This document shows positions 17,987 through 27,376 of a DNA stretch of 64,000 nt, one piece after another. Made by a program: the position numbers and the translations under genes. The first letter of the stretch is position 1; the number at the start of each line of letters is the position of its first letter. This DNA comes from Dyella tabacisoli (GTDB taxonomy: Bacteria; Pseudomonadota; Gammaproteobacteria; Xanthomonadales; Rhodanobacteraceae). A model generated the notes under the pieces. That model saw only the letters and a program-made list of their open reading frames with translations, was not told the origin of the DNA and did no database searches. The stretch covers positions 111,564 to 175,563 of the forward strand of contig NZ_KZ857183.1 of NCBI RefSeq assembly GCF_003350925.1, read 5' to 3'.

Positions 17987-20635
17987 ATGGCGGTAAACCT
18001 GCGCGCGCTGGTGGCGCGACTGAACACCACTTGCCGAGGCGCGATGGAGGGGGCCGCCGGCCTGTGCCTGTCGCGCACGCACCACGATGTAGACATCGAA
18101 CATGTGCTGATGAAGTTGCTGGAGGTCGATAACAGCGACATCCGCCGCATTCTGCGCCAGTTCGATATCGCCCCCGAAAAGCTGGAACGAGAACTCAGCC
18201 AGATCCTCGACGGCTTCAAGACCGGCAATACCCGCACGCCGGCATTGTCTGCGCATATCCCCGAGTTGCTGGAACAGGCCTGGACTTACGCCTCCATCGA
18301 GTTCGGCGAAACGCGAATACGCAGCGGTCACCTGCTGGTAGCACTGATCGCGGTACCCGCACTGCGCCGGCTGGTACCGGCCAAATCGCTGGCGGACATC
18401 CATATCGAAACCCTGCGCCAGCATTTTCATGCACTGGTCGAAGCCTCGGTGGAAGCCCGCGAAGCGCGCAGCTTCGGCGATGGCGATAGCGATGGCCGTT
18501 CCCAAGCGAGCCCTATCGAGGGAGGCAAGCCCAGCGCCACGCCTCATCTCGACAAATACTGCAGCAACCTCACGCAGCGCGCGCGCGAAGGCAAGCTCGA
18601 CAGCGTGCTTGGACGCGATGAGGAAATTCGCCAAATGGTCGACGTGCTTACCCGCCGCCGGCAGAACAGCCCGATCCTTACCGGCGAACCCGGCGTAGGC
18701 AAAACCGCCGTGGTCGAAGGGCTTGCCGCGCGCATCGCCATCGGTGACGTGCCGCCGATCCTGAAGAACGTCGAGCTGCTTTCGCTGGATCTGGGAATGC
18801 TGCAGGCCGGCGCCAGCGTCAAGGGCGAGTTCGAGAACCGCCTGAAGGGCGTGATCGATGAGGTCAAGGCCAGCAGCAAACCGATCATCATGTTCATCGA
18901 CGAGGCGCACACTCTGATCGGCGCGGGCGGCCAGGCCGGCCAGAACGACGCGGCCAACCTGCTCAAGCCGGCCTTGGCCCGCGGCGAACTGCGCACCATC
19001 GCCGCTACCACCTGGGGCGAGTACAAGAAGTATTTCGAGAAAGATGCCGCTCTGACCCGCCGCTTCCAGGTGGTGAAAGTGGAAGAACCCGACGAGGCCA
19101 AGGCCGTGACCATGTTGCGCGGCGTAGCCAAGGCCATGGCGCAGCATCACAAGGTACGGGTACTCGACGAGGCGGTGACCGAGGCGGTGAAGTTGTCCGC
19201 GCGCTACATCGTCGGCCGCCAGTTGCCCGACAAGGCGGTAAGCGTGCTCGATACCGCATGCGCCAGGATCGGCATCGGCCTGAATGCCATTCCGGCGCCG
19301 GTCGAAGATGCGCGCAAGCGATGGGAGGCCCTGTCCACCGAGCGGGAACAACTGCTCAAAGAGGCCACTGGCGGCAGCGACCACGGCAAGCGCGTCGCCG
19401 AGATCGACGCTGAAATAGCCGCACTCAAGAACAACCTCGAAACACTGGAGGCGCGCTGGAAGCAGGAGCTGGATCTGGTCAGCCAGATCCATGCCAGGCT
19501 CGATGCCGTCGAGGCGTTGGCAGCCGAGGCACCGGAGCACGCAGCGGCCGTGGACGAACTCAATCAGCTTCGCGCACAGCTCAAAGCCGTGCAGGGCCCG
19601 TCGCCCATGGTCCACGCCTTGGTCGATGCCAACAGCGCCGCGCAGATCATCGCCGCCTGGACCGGCATCCCGGTCGGCAAGATGGTGGCGGACGAGATCC
19701 AGACCATTCTCAAGCTGCGTGAGCAATTGGAAGAACGCGTCATCGGCCAAAGCCACGCGCTCGAAGCCATCGCCCAGCGCGTACGTACATCACGCGCCAA
19801 TCTTGAAGATCCGCACAAGCCCAAGGGCGTATTTCTGCTGGTCGGCACGTCGGGCGTCGGCAAGACCGAAACAGCGATTGCGCTGGCCGACATTCTCTAC
19901 GGCGGCGAACGCAACATGATTACCATCAACATGAGCGAGTACCAGGAGGCGCACACCGTCTCCAGCCTCAAGGGCTCCCCACCCGGCTATGTGGGCTACG
20001 GCGAAGGCGGCGTGCTGACCGAAGCGGTGCGTCGGCGCCCCTACTCCGTAGTGTTGCTGGATGAAATCGAGAAAGCCCACCCGGATGTGCTGGAGCTGTT
20101 CTTTCAGGTCTTCGACAAGGGCGTGATGGAAGACGGCGAAGGACGCGAAATCGACTTCAAGAACACCATCATCATCCTCACCTCCAATGCCGGCACCGGG
20201 CTAATCATGCAGGCGTGTTCGATCCAGGGCGTGGTTCCCACCACCGAACAACTCAACGAACTGCTGCGCCCCGAACTGCAGGAGTACTTCAAGCCCGCCT
20301 TTATCGGCCGCACCACGGTGATACCGTTCTATCCGTTGCGCGACGAAAACATGAAAAAGATCGTGCGCCTGAAACTGAGCAAGATCGCCCGCCGTATCGC
20401 CAGCAATCACGGCGCCCACTTCGCCTATGACGATGCCCTGGTCGACACCATCGCCGCCCGCTGCACCGAGGTAGATTCCGGCGCCCGCAACATCGACAAC
20501 ATTCTCAGCGGCAGCTTGCTCCCCGAGATCGCCGGCGAAGTGCTGGAGCGAATGGGACGCGGCGAGGCGGTGCGGCATATCCAGGCGAGCGTGGTGGAGG
20601 ACGGCAGCTTCACCTACACCTTGTCAGGAGCCTGA
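17987..20635 (+). CDS. tssH: T6SS sheath-recycling ATPase TssH (ClpV)
   Basis: ClpV is an AAA+ hexamer that disassembles the contracted TssB/TssC sheath. The 882-residue protein has an N-terminal Clp repeat domain (1 to about 160), a first AAA module with Walker A GEPGVGKT (from residue 233) and Walker B IIMFIDEAH. A coiled-coil middle region (about 440-540) precedes the second AAA module, with Walker A GTSGVGKT (from 620) and Walker B VVLLDEIEKA. The ClpV signature GYVGYGEGGVLTEAVRRRPYS is present. GGAG lies upstream of the ATG. Both ATPase sites look intact. Its sheath substrates TssB and TssC are not encoded in this window. Confidence 0.97.
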   Translation: MAVNLRALVARLNTTCRGAMEGAAGLCLSRTHHDVDIEHVLMKLLEVDNSDIRRILRQFDIAPEKLERELSQILDGFKTGNTRTPALSAHIPELLEQAWTYASIEFGETRIRSGHLLVALIAVPALRRLVPAKSLADIHIETLRQHFHALVEASVEAREARSFGDGDSDGRSQASPIEGGKPSATPHLDKYCSNLTQRAREGKLDSVLGRDEEIRQMVDVLTRRRQNSPILTGEPGVGKTAVVEGLAARIAIGDVPPILKNVELLSLDLGMLQAGASVKGEFENRLKGVIDEVKASSKPIIMFIDEAHTLIGAGGQAGQNDAANLLKPALARGELRTIAATTWGEYKKYFEKDAALTRRFQVVKVEEPDEAKAVTMLRGVAKAMAQHHKVRVLDEAVTEAVKLSARYIVGRQLPDKAVSVLDTACARIGIGLNAIPAPVEDARKRWEALSTEREQLLKEATGGSDHGKRVAEIDAEIAALKNNLETLEARWKQELDLVSQIHARLDAVEALAAEAPEHAAAVDELNQLRAQLKAVQGPSPMVHALVDANSAAQIIAAWTGIPVGKMVADEIQTILKLREQLEERVIGQSHALEAIAQRVRTSRANLEDPHKPKGVFLLVGTSGVGKTETAIALADILYGGERNMITINMSEYQEAHTVSSLKGSPPGYVGYGEGGVLTEAVRRRPYSVVLLDEIEKAHPDVLELFFQVFDKGVMEDGEGREIDFKNTIIILTSNAGTGLIMQACSIQGVVPTTEQLNELLRPELQEYFKPAFIGRTTVIPFYPLRDENMKKIVRLKLSKIARRIASNHGAHFAYDDALVDTIAARCTEVDSGARNIDNILSGSLLPEIAGEVLERMGRGEAVRHIQASVVEDGSFTYTLSGA

Positions 20636-20756
20636 GCTGAGGAGCGCTGGCGAACGATCGGTATAACCATAGCCACTCGGCCTAGGCCTTCCCGCGAATA
20701 GGCGCGGCGCGGGCGAATCCGCACGATAGGCACAATCTCGCCAAGTACCCGCCGCC

Positions 20757-23700
20757 ATGCCGTTCACCACTCGCGAACGCACCTTCACCCTGGGTACGCC
20801 GCTGGGTGAGGATGAATTGCTGATCCAGACATTCGAAGGCAGCGAGCAGCTATCGCGCCCCTTCCATTTCAAGCTGACCCTGCTGTCCGAGCGCGACGAC
20901 ATCACCCCGGACAAGCTGATCGGCAAACGCGTGACCTTACGCATCGAGACCGCCGACGCGGAACGTCATTGGACCGGCCTGGTGTCCAGTTTCACCCGGC
21001 TGGGTACGCGCCAGGCTCCCGGCGCCACGGACGAAACGCTTACTACCTACCACTGCGAAGTCGTGCCCTGGCTGTGGTTGATGACGCTGCACGAAGACTG
21101 CCGCATCTTCCAGAATCAGAGCGTTCCCGACATCGTCGAAGCGATCTTCGCCGAGTTCCGGTTCAGCGACTACGAGCTGCAGCTCACCGGGACTCATGAG
21201 CCGCTGGTGTATTGCACCCAGTACCGCGAGAGCAACTTCAACTTCATCGCCCGCCTGTTGGAGCGCGCGGGTATTTACTACTACTTCCGGCACGAAGAAA
21301 AAACCGAAACACTGGTGCTGACCGATAACAACGATCGCAATCCGCCGCTCGATCCGGCGCAGGTGCGTTTCGGCCTGCATGGAAGCTTTCAGGAAGGCGA
21401 TACGATTTCCAGCCTGAACCGGCAAGAGCGCATCCGCAGCGGCCGCTTCGTCACCCACGACTACAACTTCGAGAAGCCAGCCGCCGACTTGATCGGCAGT
21501 GCCGATTCGTTGGTGCGGATAGGCGATAACGGCGACTTCGAGCGTTTCGTCACGCCCGCAGGCCATACCCAGCACAACGAAGGGGAAGCGATCGCGCGCC
21601 TGCTGATGGAGGCCGAAGAAGCCGAGCACGAAACCTTGTCCGGGGAAAGCGACGTCCGCCTGCTTACCGCCGGCTATATGTTCGATGTGGAAGAACATCC
21701 CGACGAGGATTTCAACCGGCGCTACCTGGTCGTCAAGGTGGAACACCATGGCAGCAATAACCTCGATGGCGATGGTGGCAGCAGTTATCGAAACGACTTC
21801 TCGGCCATTCCCAACGATGTGCCCTATCGCTCGCCGCTACTGACCCCCAGGACACGCATGCCGGGGCCGCAGACCGCCGTGGTCACCGGCCCGCCCAAAG
21901 AGGAGATTTATACCGACCAGTACGGCCGGATCAAACTGCACTTTCATTGGGATCGCCACAGCAAGAACGACGATAAAAGCTCGTGTTTCGTCCGCGTGGC
22001 ACAGGGCTGGGCCGGGCGCGGTTGGGGCGCATTCTTTCTGCCCCGCGTGGGCATGGAAGTGGTGGTGGATTTTATTGAAGGCGACCCGGACCGGCCGCTG
22101 GTCACCGGATGCGTCTACAACGGCGACAACCACACCCCTTACGGGCTGCCTGCGCACGCCACGATATCGACCCTCAAGAGCAACTCCAGCAAAGGCCCCC
22201 ACGGCTTCAATGAGTTTCGCTTTGAAGATAAAAAGGGCCACGAGCAGCTAATGATGCACGCCCAGAACCGCATGGACGTGTGTGTGAACGACGTCTTCTG
22301 CGAGAGAAACGGCGGCGAACGCGATCTGCGTGTCGGTAAAGACTTCGACCTTTCCATCGGCAAGGATCTGAACTTCATCACCAAAGAGCGCTGGTACCAA
22401 AGTATCGGCAGCGATATGGATCTGGCCGTCGGCGGAGACGTCCGCCAGGACTTCAAAGGCTCGCTGACCCAACGGGTCGCGCAACTGATCGACATCAACG
22501 CCAAAAACTACTCACTGGTCGTCGAATCGGGCATCAACATCAAGAGCGATACATTGGTGATGGAGGTCGCCTCCGATCTGAAAGTACGCGGCGGCAGCAT
22601 CGTGCTGGAAGCTTCGGACGGAGGCATCACCCTCAAGTGCGGCGGCAGCTTCATCACCATCAAGCCCGACGGCATCGATATCGAAGGGCCGATGGTCAAA
22701 ATCAACTGCGGTGGCAGCGCCCAGGGCGCGGAGCCGGCCAAGCCGGCCGGCGCGCTTGTCATGCAAGATCCGGTCGAGCCGAACGCCTGCAGTTGCGGTA
22801 CGCCGGGCGAGTCGGGACATGGTGGTGGCGCGGCCCACCATGGGCACACCAGCCACACCGTCGATCCGGCCAATCCACCGACATGGACGCCACCCAAACC
22901 GCCCAAGCTTCCGGTAATTCCACCCGTGCCCGTGGTTCCACCGGTGCCGGAGAAGAACTGCAGTATCAAGACACTCGATCTGAGCTGCGCGCACGGGGCA
23001 CGGCACCCGGACCCGGCTAGCCGCATTCTGCAAGTCGTGCCCAACACCGGTGCGCTGGAGACCTCGGTTTCCTACAAGGTCGATTCGATCAAAGTGACCT
23101 TTAGCGGCAAAAAGAAAAGCGGTGGCAAGGACACTATCAAGCTCAACGGCACCGCCGTCGATGGATCGACAGGCCCGATCCACACAGCCATCCTCCGTTC
23201 TCCCTCCGCGCCGACAGCGGCCGATTTCAGCGGCGGCGCAAGCCAGTCATTCGACGTGCCTGCACCTATCTGCGATAGCTGGTGGCCGTATCCATTCAAG
23301 CCCGACATCTACTACGTCTACGGCAAAGGCTGCGACGACAACCAGCTTTCATGGACGGTGGAGGCCTACCCGAGCATCGAGTACTCCGGCACGATCGACG
23401 TGCTGATGTTCGAGGATCTAATCAAGAAGCTCTTCGGCAACGACAACCTGTCCACGCAGCAGAAGTACGGATTGAAGGCCAGCATAAGCTTCAAGGGACC
23501 CAGCGGAAGTTTCAGCCTGGTCTGGGGCTGGAGTGAAAACAGCGACTGGCGCGCCTATTTTTTCGTACAGGCCAAGGCGGGCATCACCTTTGTCTCGGCC
23601 GATGGCGTGGGAACGGCCAACCTGCGCGATCTGCTGCTGGCGGCGGGCCTTACGTTCGCCGGCATTCCGTTCAACGCCAGCATGGAAGTCTTCGATTTTC

Positions 23701-24167
23701 TGGACGATCTGAAGATCGGCAAAGACTCGATACTCGATATTCTCGCGGCGCTGACGCTTTCGCTGGGGCTAAAGCTCAGCATCGGTCTGGACTGCGACAT
23801 CAAGAAGAAATTCTTTCCCAGTGGCGGCGAAGAGATCGCGCCGTCGGCCAAGCTCAAGGGCACCGCGACCATACACGCCGATCTGATCTATCGCGTCGGC
23901 CCTCCCGATGTCGTCAATGTCGTCCTCAGCGGCAAGGGCGAAGCACCGTTCGAAATCTCGGGCGATTTCTCCATCAAAGCCGACGGGCTGCACATGGCCC
24001 CGGCCATCGATTTCAAGGGACTGACTATCAAGATCGATATTGAATTCAATCTCATGCGCTTGAAGGTCAAGAAAGGGCTGCTCAACTGGCAGGTACTTGA
24101 CCCATACCGCATCTGGCCCGATCCATCCGACCCGTCGCCGCCCGACTGGCGCCTGCTACCCCCATGA
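20757..24167 (+). CDS. vgrG: VgrG spike protein with unrecognised ~400-residue C-terminal extension (candidate evolved effector)
   Basis: VgrG trimers form the T6SS puncturing tip. Residues 1 to about 360 are the gp27-like part (FTLGTPLGEDELLIQTFEGSEQLSRPFHFKLTL, CTQYRESNFNFIARLLERAGIYYYF). They are followed by the gp5 OB fold (TDQYGRIKLHFHWD, RVAQGWAGRGWGAFFLPRVGMEVVVDF) and the repetitive beta-helix region (about 480-660). A His/Gly- and Pro-rich linker (about 670-730) leads to a 404-residue tail (733-1136) that I do not recognise. It has a CAHGARHPDP motif, an aromatic segment WSENSDWRAYFFVQAKAGI, alternating hydrophobic stretches and a Pro-rich end (WPDPSDPSPPDWRLLPP). No known catalytic motif stands out. 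The gene lies 121 nt after tssH, and a small unknown gene follows by 34 nt. Confidence 0.93.
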   Translation: MPFTTRERTFTLGTPLGEDELLIQTFEGSEQLSRPFHFKLTLLSERDDITPDKLIGKRVTLRIETADAERHWTGLVSSFTRLGTRQAPGATDETLTTYHCEVVPWLWLMTLHEDCRIFQNQSVPDIVEAIFAEFRFSDYELQLTGTHEPLVYCTQYRESNFNFIARLLERAGIYYYFRHEEKTETLVLTDNNDRNPPLDPAQVRFGLHGSFQEGDTISSLNRQERIRSGRFVTHDYNFEKPAADLIGSADSLVRIGDNGDFERFVTPAGHTQHNEGEAIARLLMEAEEAEHETLSGESDVRLLTAGYMFDVEEHPDEDFNRRYLVVKVEHHGSNNLDGDGGSSYRNDFSAIPNDVPYRSPLLTPRTRMPGPQTAVVTGPPKEEIYTDQYGRIKLHFHWDRHSKNDDKSSCFVRVAQGWAGRGWGAFFLPRVGMEVVVDFIEGDPDRPLVTGCVYNGDNHTPYGLPAHATISTLKSNSSKGPHGFNEFRFEDKKGHEQLMMHAQNRMDVCVNDVFCERNGGERDLRVGKDFDLSIGKDLNFITKERWYQSIGSDMDLAVGGDVRQDFKGSLTQRVAQLIDINAKNYSLVVESGINIKSDTLVMEVASDLKVRGGSIVLEASDGGITLKCGGSFITIKPDGIDIEGPMVKINCGGSAQGAEPAKPAGALVMQDPVEPNACSCGTPGESGHGGGAAHHGHTSHTVDPANPPTWTPPKPPKLPVIPPVPVVPPVPEKNCSIKTLDLSCAHGARHPDPASRILQVVPNTGALETSVSYKVDSIKVTFSGKKKSGGKDTIKLNGTAVDGSTGPIHTAILRSPSAPTAADFSGGASQSFDVPAPICDSWWPYPFKPDIYYVYGKGCDDNQLSWTVEAYPSIEYSGTIDVLMFEDLIKKLFGNDNLSTQQKYGLKASISFKGPSGSFSLVWGWSENSDWRAYFFVQAKAGITFVSADGVGTANLRDLLLAAGLTFAGIPFNASMEVFDFLDDLKIGKDSILDILAALTLSLGLKLSIGLDCDIKKKFFPSGGEEIAPSAKLKGTATIHADLIYRVGPPDVVNVVLSGKGEAPFEISGDFSIKADGLHMAPAIDFKGLTIKIDIEFNLMRLKVKKGLLNWQVLDPYRIWPDPSDPSPPDWRLLPP

Positions 24168-24201
24168 CTCGCCAACGCGCATCCCGACCAGGAGTACCCG
24201 C

Positions 24202-24993
24202 ATGAGCAACCCCCGCTACGTACTTCATGCGCGCAGCTACGGCATCGCAGTGTCCTGTGGCATCAATGGATCGACCACGTTGCATGACGATACCGGCGAA
24301 GGCCGCAGCTTCTACCGGCCGATCAACGAATGGATCATGCCGGAAGGCAATCTGATTACCGGCCTGATCTTTCAACCGCCCGGCGGCGTGCTTCCCGACG
24401 GCAGCCCCGCCGGCGGTGCGGATGCCTTTGTCCATCTGGAACTTATCACCGCCGATGAAAGCGGCTCGATCGTGCTCGACCAGCCACCGCTCGCTACGTA
24501 CCGCTGGCCCAATCCGTCAAGGCCGGCGGTGCTTCCGTTGCCGGTGATGGCCCCCATCCCTGCCCTGCAGCCGGTGGCAACCAAGCTATGGCTCGAAGCC
24601 GAGCGCGTCGAACGGATTCAAGCGCAAGACCGGATTCACATCGCCGCCCTGGTCAATGCGCTGATCGACGCGCTTGCCAGCCAAGACCGCGCCAAAGTGC
24701 TGCAGCTACTCGACTACCGGCTCGAAGACGAGGCGAGAGCACGAATGCAGGCCCCCGAGGCCGTGAAAACTTCCGCCGGCAATCTCGTCGCGAGTTTCAC
24801 CAAGTCACCAAAAGCTCCACCGCACCTGCAACCCGAACAAGCCATGTTCGTCCCCGTAGCCGCCGGCAAGGCCTGGCATGTGCAGCGTGGATGGATGCAG
24901 CCAGCCGTTCTTTTCGATGGTGACGATGTCGAGTTGTCCATCGAAGTCTATGCATCCAAGGTCAAAGGCGCATGGATTATTTCGCGCGGCTGA
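24202..24993 (+). CDS. Hypothetical protein downstream of VgrG (candidate immunity or accessory protein)
   Basis: The 263-residue product has no recognised domain. The N-terminal half starts HARSYGIAVSCGINGSTTLHDDTGEGRSF and looks beta-rich. The middle is helical and charged, with IQAQDRIHIAALVNALIDAL and DRAKVLQLLDYRLEDEARARM. The end has FVPVAAGKAWHVQRGWMQPAVLF. There is no signal peptide, so it is predicted cytoplasmic. The ATG at 24202 has an AGGAG ribosome site 8 nt upstream, so it is preferred over an upstream in-frame start. Its tight position behind the extended VgrG suggests it protects against, or helps load, the VgrG tail. Lack of a leader argues against a periplasmic immunity protein. 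The role is inference only. Confidence 0.8.
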   Translation: MSNPRYVLHARSYGIAVSCGINGSTTLHDDTGEGRSFYRPINEWIMPEGNLITGLIFQPPGGVLPDGSPAGGADAFVHLELITADESGSIVLDQPPLATYRWPNPSRPAVLPLPVMAPIPALQPVATKLWLEAERVERIQAQDRIHIAALVNALIDALASQDRAKVLQLLDYRLEDEARARMQAPEAVKTSAGNLVASFTKSPKAPPHLQPEQAMFVPVAAGKAWHVQRGWMQPAVLFDGDDVELSIEVYASKVKGAWIISRG

Positions 24994-25210
24994 TCGAAAT
25001 CTTGCGATTATTTCAGCGTCGATAAACTCGGCGTCGATAAACCACGCATCAATCAGCGCTGAATGCTTCTTGCTGCGGTGCGTCCGCCGGTCAACTATGC
25101 CGACACGCTGACGTTCTCCGACTTGTACCGTCGAGACCATAGGGACATTGAGTTTGCATGCGTCCTGGTCCGAAGCCCCGGCAAGGCACTTCAATCGAGG
25201 AACAAAGTCG

Positions 25211-26941
25211 ATGCTAGCGCGCATGAACAAACTCACTCCTGCCCTACTGACTGTGTGCGTTTGCACCGCCTTGCTCAGTGGCTGTCCCAACTCGGGCGAC
25301 AACGCACAAGCACCCTCACCCGCCTCGACTACTCCTACACCGCCGCCTGCCACCGCCCCGCAAAGCACTTATGTACCGCCGACGGCTGAGCAACTACGGC
25401 AGCTAGTAGCGCCGATCGCGATCTTTCCCGACAAGTTGGTAGCGCAGGTACTTGCCGGCGCCACCTATCCCGATCAGATCAGCGCCGCCTATGACTGGCA
25501 GTCGCAAAACCCCGGCCTTAAAGGTTCGGCCCTGCAGAACGCGGTCGATCCGCAACCCTGGGACCCCAGCGTCAAGTCGCTCACCACCTTCCCCGAAGTG
25601 CTGCACCAGATGGCCGGCAACCTGCCTTGGACCACGGCTCTGGGCGATGCCTACGTCAACGACCCGACCGATGTGATGAACGCGATCCAGGCCTTGCGCG
25701 AGCAAGCCGCTGCCGCCGGTCACCTGAAGTCGAATGCGTACTTGAACGTGGTAAGCATGCCCAGTCACGCCGATAATGCGGCGCCCGAGCCGGTAGTGAC
25801 AGACGATCCACCGGTCTATGCCGGGCCTGCCGTGGTGCCTGCGCCATCACGGGTAATCGAAATCGTTCCGTCGAATCCCGATGTGGTTTATGTACCCACC
25901 TACGATCCTGCCGTGATCTACGGTGAACCCATCGCGCTGTATCCCGGCTACGCCTACGCCTGGCCTCGACCCATCTACTACGGTCCGTACTATGGCGGCC
26001 TCGGCTTCGGTCTCGGCATTGCCATCGGCTTCAGCTTCGGACACCCCTGGGGCTGGGGCGCGTGGGGTATCCACTGGGGACCGCGTTTTCACGGCTGGGG
26101 TTATCGAGGCTGGGGTGATCGGGGCTGGGGTTATCGCGGCCCCGCGGTGGTCTATAACAACCAGACGTACATCTCGCATTCGACTACGGTCATCAATCAC
26201 TTCGGTAGCGGTAATCACTTCGGCAATACCGTCCAACGCATGCCACCCGGTGTTGGCGGCGGCGCAGCGTTTGCGCATACTCCGCATACGCCGTTCGCAC
26301 CCGGTGCTTCGATGACGAGTAGCGCCTTCCACCCAGCCACGGCTGCCGCCCATATGCCAACCCCAATGGCGCAGCATATGGCTACGCGGCCCAACTTCAA
26401 CACGATGAGCATGCCTAGCTTCTCCCATGCCATGACTGCACCGGGATTTCGCCAGCGCGCCATGACGGCGAATCTCCATGCTCCAGCCGTGAACACCGCG
26501 AACGCCGCTTCACCACCTGCCTCCCTGCACAATGCAGCCTCATTGGGACAGATGCACCCGGCATCGCCCGCGCATACAACAGCAGGCGCGACCCGCTTCA
26601 ACCCGCAGTCGTTTGCCGCGCAACAACATGCCAGCGTCAATCATCCCCTCGCTGCAGCACCGGGTTCGGCAGTGCATGCACCAGTATCAGCGCCTACCCA
26701 GTCTTTCAATCAGAGCGCGCGGGCGCCGTCTTATCGTCCGGCTGAAAACAACCGGCCATACCAGGCACCGCATGCGTATATGCCGCCTCGCCCGAACTAT
26801 GCCAACGTCAACCATGCCAGTGCACCGGCCTACCGTCCGATGGCGAGTGCGGCACACTCGTCTTCGCCGCATAACCGTCCATCCGGTGGCGGTGGGCATA
26901 CCGCACCCCCTCGCGCGACCAACAACCATCACGCTCGTTGA
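25211..26941 (+). CDS. DUF3300 domain lipoprotein
   Basis: The 576-residue product has a lipoprotein signal: MLARMNKLTPALLTVCVCTALLSGC, with the lipobox LLSGC, so it should be anchored in a membrane. The DUF3300 domain follows (APIAIFPDKLVAQVLAGATYPDQI, VEIVPSNPDVVYVPTYDPAVIYGE with small differences), then a Gly/Trp/Tyr-rich stretch (GLGFGLGIAIGFSFGHPWGWG and three GW repeats). The last 250 residues are a low-complexity tail rich in His, Ala, Pro, Met and Asn. The function of DUF3300 is unknown. The chosen ATG has GAGG about 10 nt upstream. The gap before it (24994-25210) contains a short direct repeat GCGTCGATAAAC (25017-25028 and 25031-25042) and nothing else I recognise. It converges with the DUF4280 gene. 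Confidence 0.88.
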   Translation: MLARMNKLTPALLTVCVCTALLSGCPNSGDNAQAPSPASTTPTPPPATAPQSTYVPPTAEQLRQLVAPIAIFPDKLVAQVLAGATYPDQISAAYDWQSQNPGLKGSALQNAVDPQPWDPSVKSLTTFPEVLHQMAGNLPWTTALGDAYVNDPTDVMNAIQALREQAAAAGHLKSNAYLNVVSMPSHADNAAPEPVVTDDPPVYAGPAVVPAPSRVIEIVPSNPDVVYVPTYDPAVIYGEPIALYPGYAYAWPRPIYYGPYYGGLGFGLGIAIGFSFGHPWGWGAWGIHWGPRFHGWGYRGWGDRGWGYRGPAVVYNNQTYISHSTTVINHFGSGNHFGNTVQRMPPGVGGGAAFAHTPHTPFAPGASMTSSAFHPATAAAHMPTPMAQHMATRPNFNTMSMPSFSHAMTAPGFRQRAMTANLHAPAVNTANAASPPASLHNAASLGQMHPASPAHTTAGATRFNPQSFAAQQHASVNHPLAAAPGSAVHAPVSAPTQSFNQSARAPSYRPAENNRPYQAPHAYMPPRPNYANVNHASAPAYRPMASAAHSSSPHNRPSGGGGHTAPPRATNNHHAR

Positions 26942-26980
26942 ACGACTGATGCGTTGAGCGAGTGGCAAGAGGTGCTGCGC

Positions 26981-27370
26981 TCAGGGGATCTGCTCAGTCA
27001 TCTGACCGGGGCTGGTCACGTTGATAACACCTGCCCACTGGCACTGACAGGTGCAGGTGTTGTCCAGGCAAGGCTGGTTTCCCAGCAAGACGGTCGGCGC
27101 GCCGGGCACCCACGGCGAAGGCGTGTTCGGAATGCACGGTTGCGGTGTCAGCACACCCAGCGCTGCCGCTGTTGCCGCCGCCACCAGCGGATTGGCCAGG
27201 GACATGCACATGCCGAACGGCATGATATTGGTCATCGGCACGTGGTCTTGAATCGTCGCTGCCGGTTGATGGCCCGACAGCATCCTGTTGAGCGGCAATA
27301 CCACCAGCGACGAGGGCGCCACGCCGAAGCTGCACATCAGGCTAGCTCCGTTGACGACATGGAATGGCAT
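26981..27370 (-). CDS. PAAR-like protein (DUF4280)
   Basis: The 129-residue protein matches the DUF4280 PAAR-like family: LMCSFGVAPSSLVVLP at the start, a Cys/Met-rich core (VPMTNIMPFGMCMSLANPLVAAATAAALGVLTPQPCIPNT) and WVPGAPTVLLGNQPCLDNTCTCQCQWAGVI near the end. PAAR proteins sharpen the VgrG tip and dock effectors; DUF4280 proteins are thought to do the same. Its Cys residues may bind a metal. The gene lies 6 nt downstream of the OmpA-family gene on the same strand, so the two are probably cotranscribed. Together with the nearby vgrG it suggests a complete spike for this T6SS. Confidence 0.9.
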   Translation of the reverse strand: MPFHVVNGASLMCSFGVAPSSLVVLPLNRMLSGHQPAATIQDHVPMTNIMPFGMCMSLANPLVAAATAAALGVLTPQPCIPNTPSPWVPGAPTVLLGNQPCLDNTCTCQCQWAGVINVTSPGQMTEQIP

Positions 27371-27376
27371 GGCCGC

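Noticed and set aside
17684..19756. Minus-strand frame of 690 codons opposite tssG and tssH
   Set aside because: It is a long antisense frame caused by high GC; the plus strand encodes ClpV with both ATPase sites.
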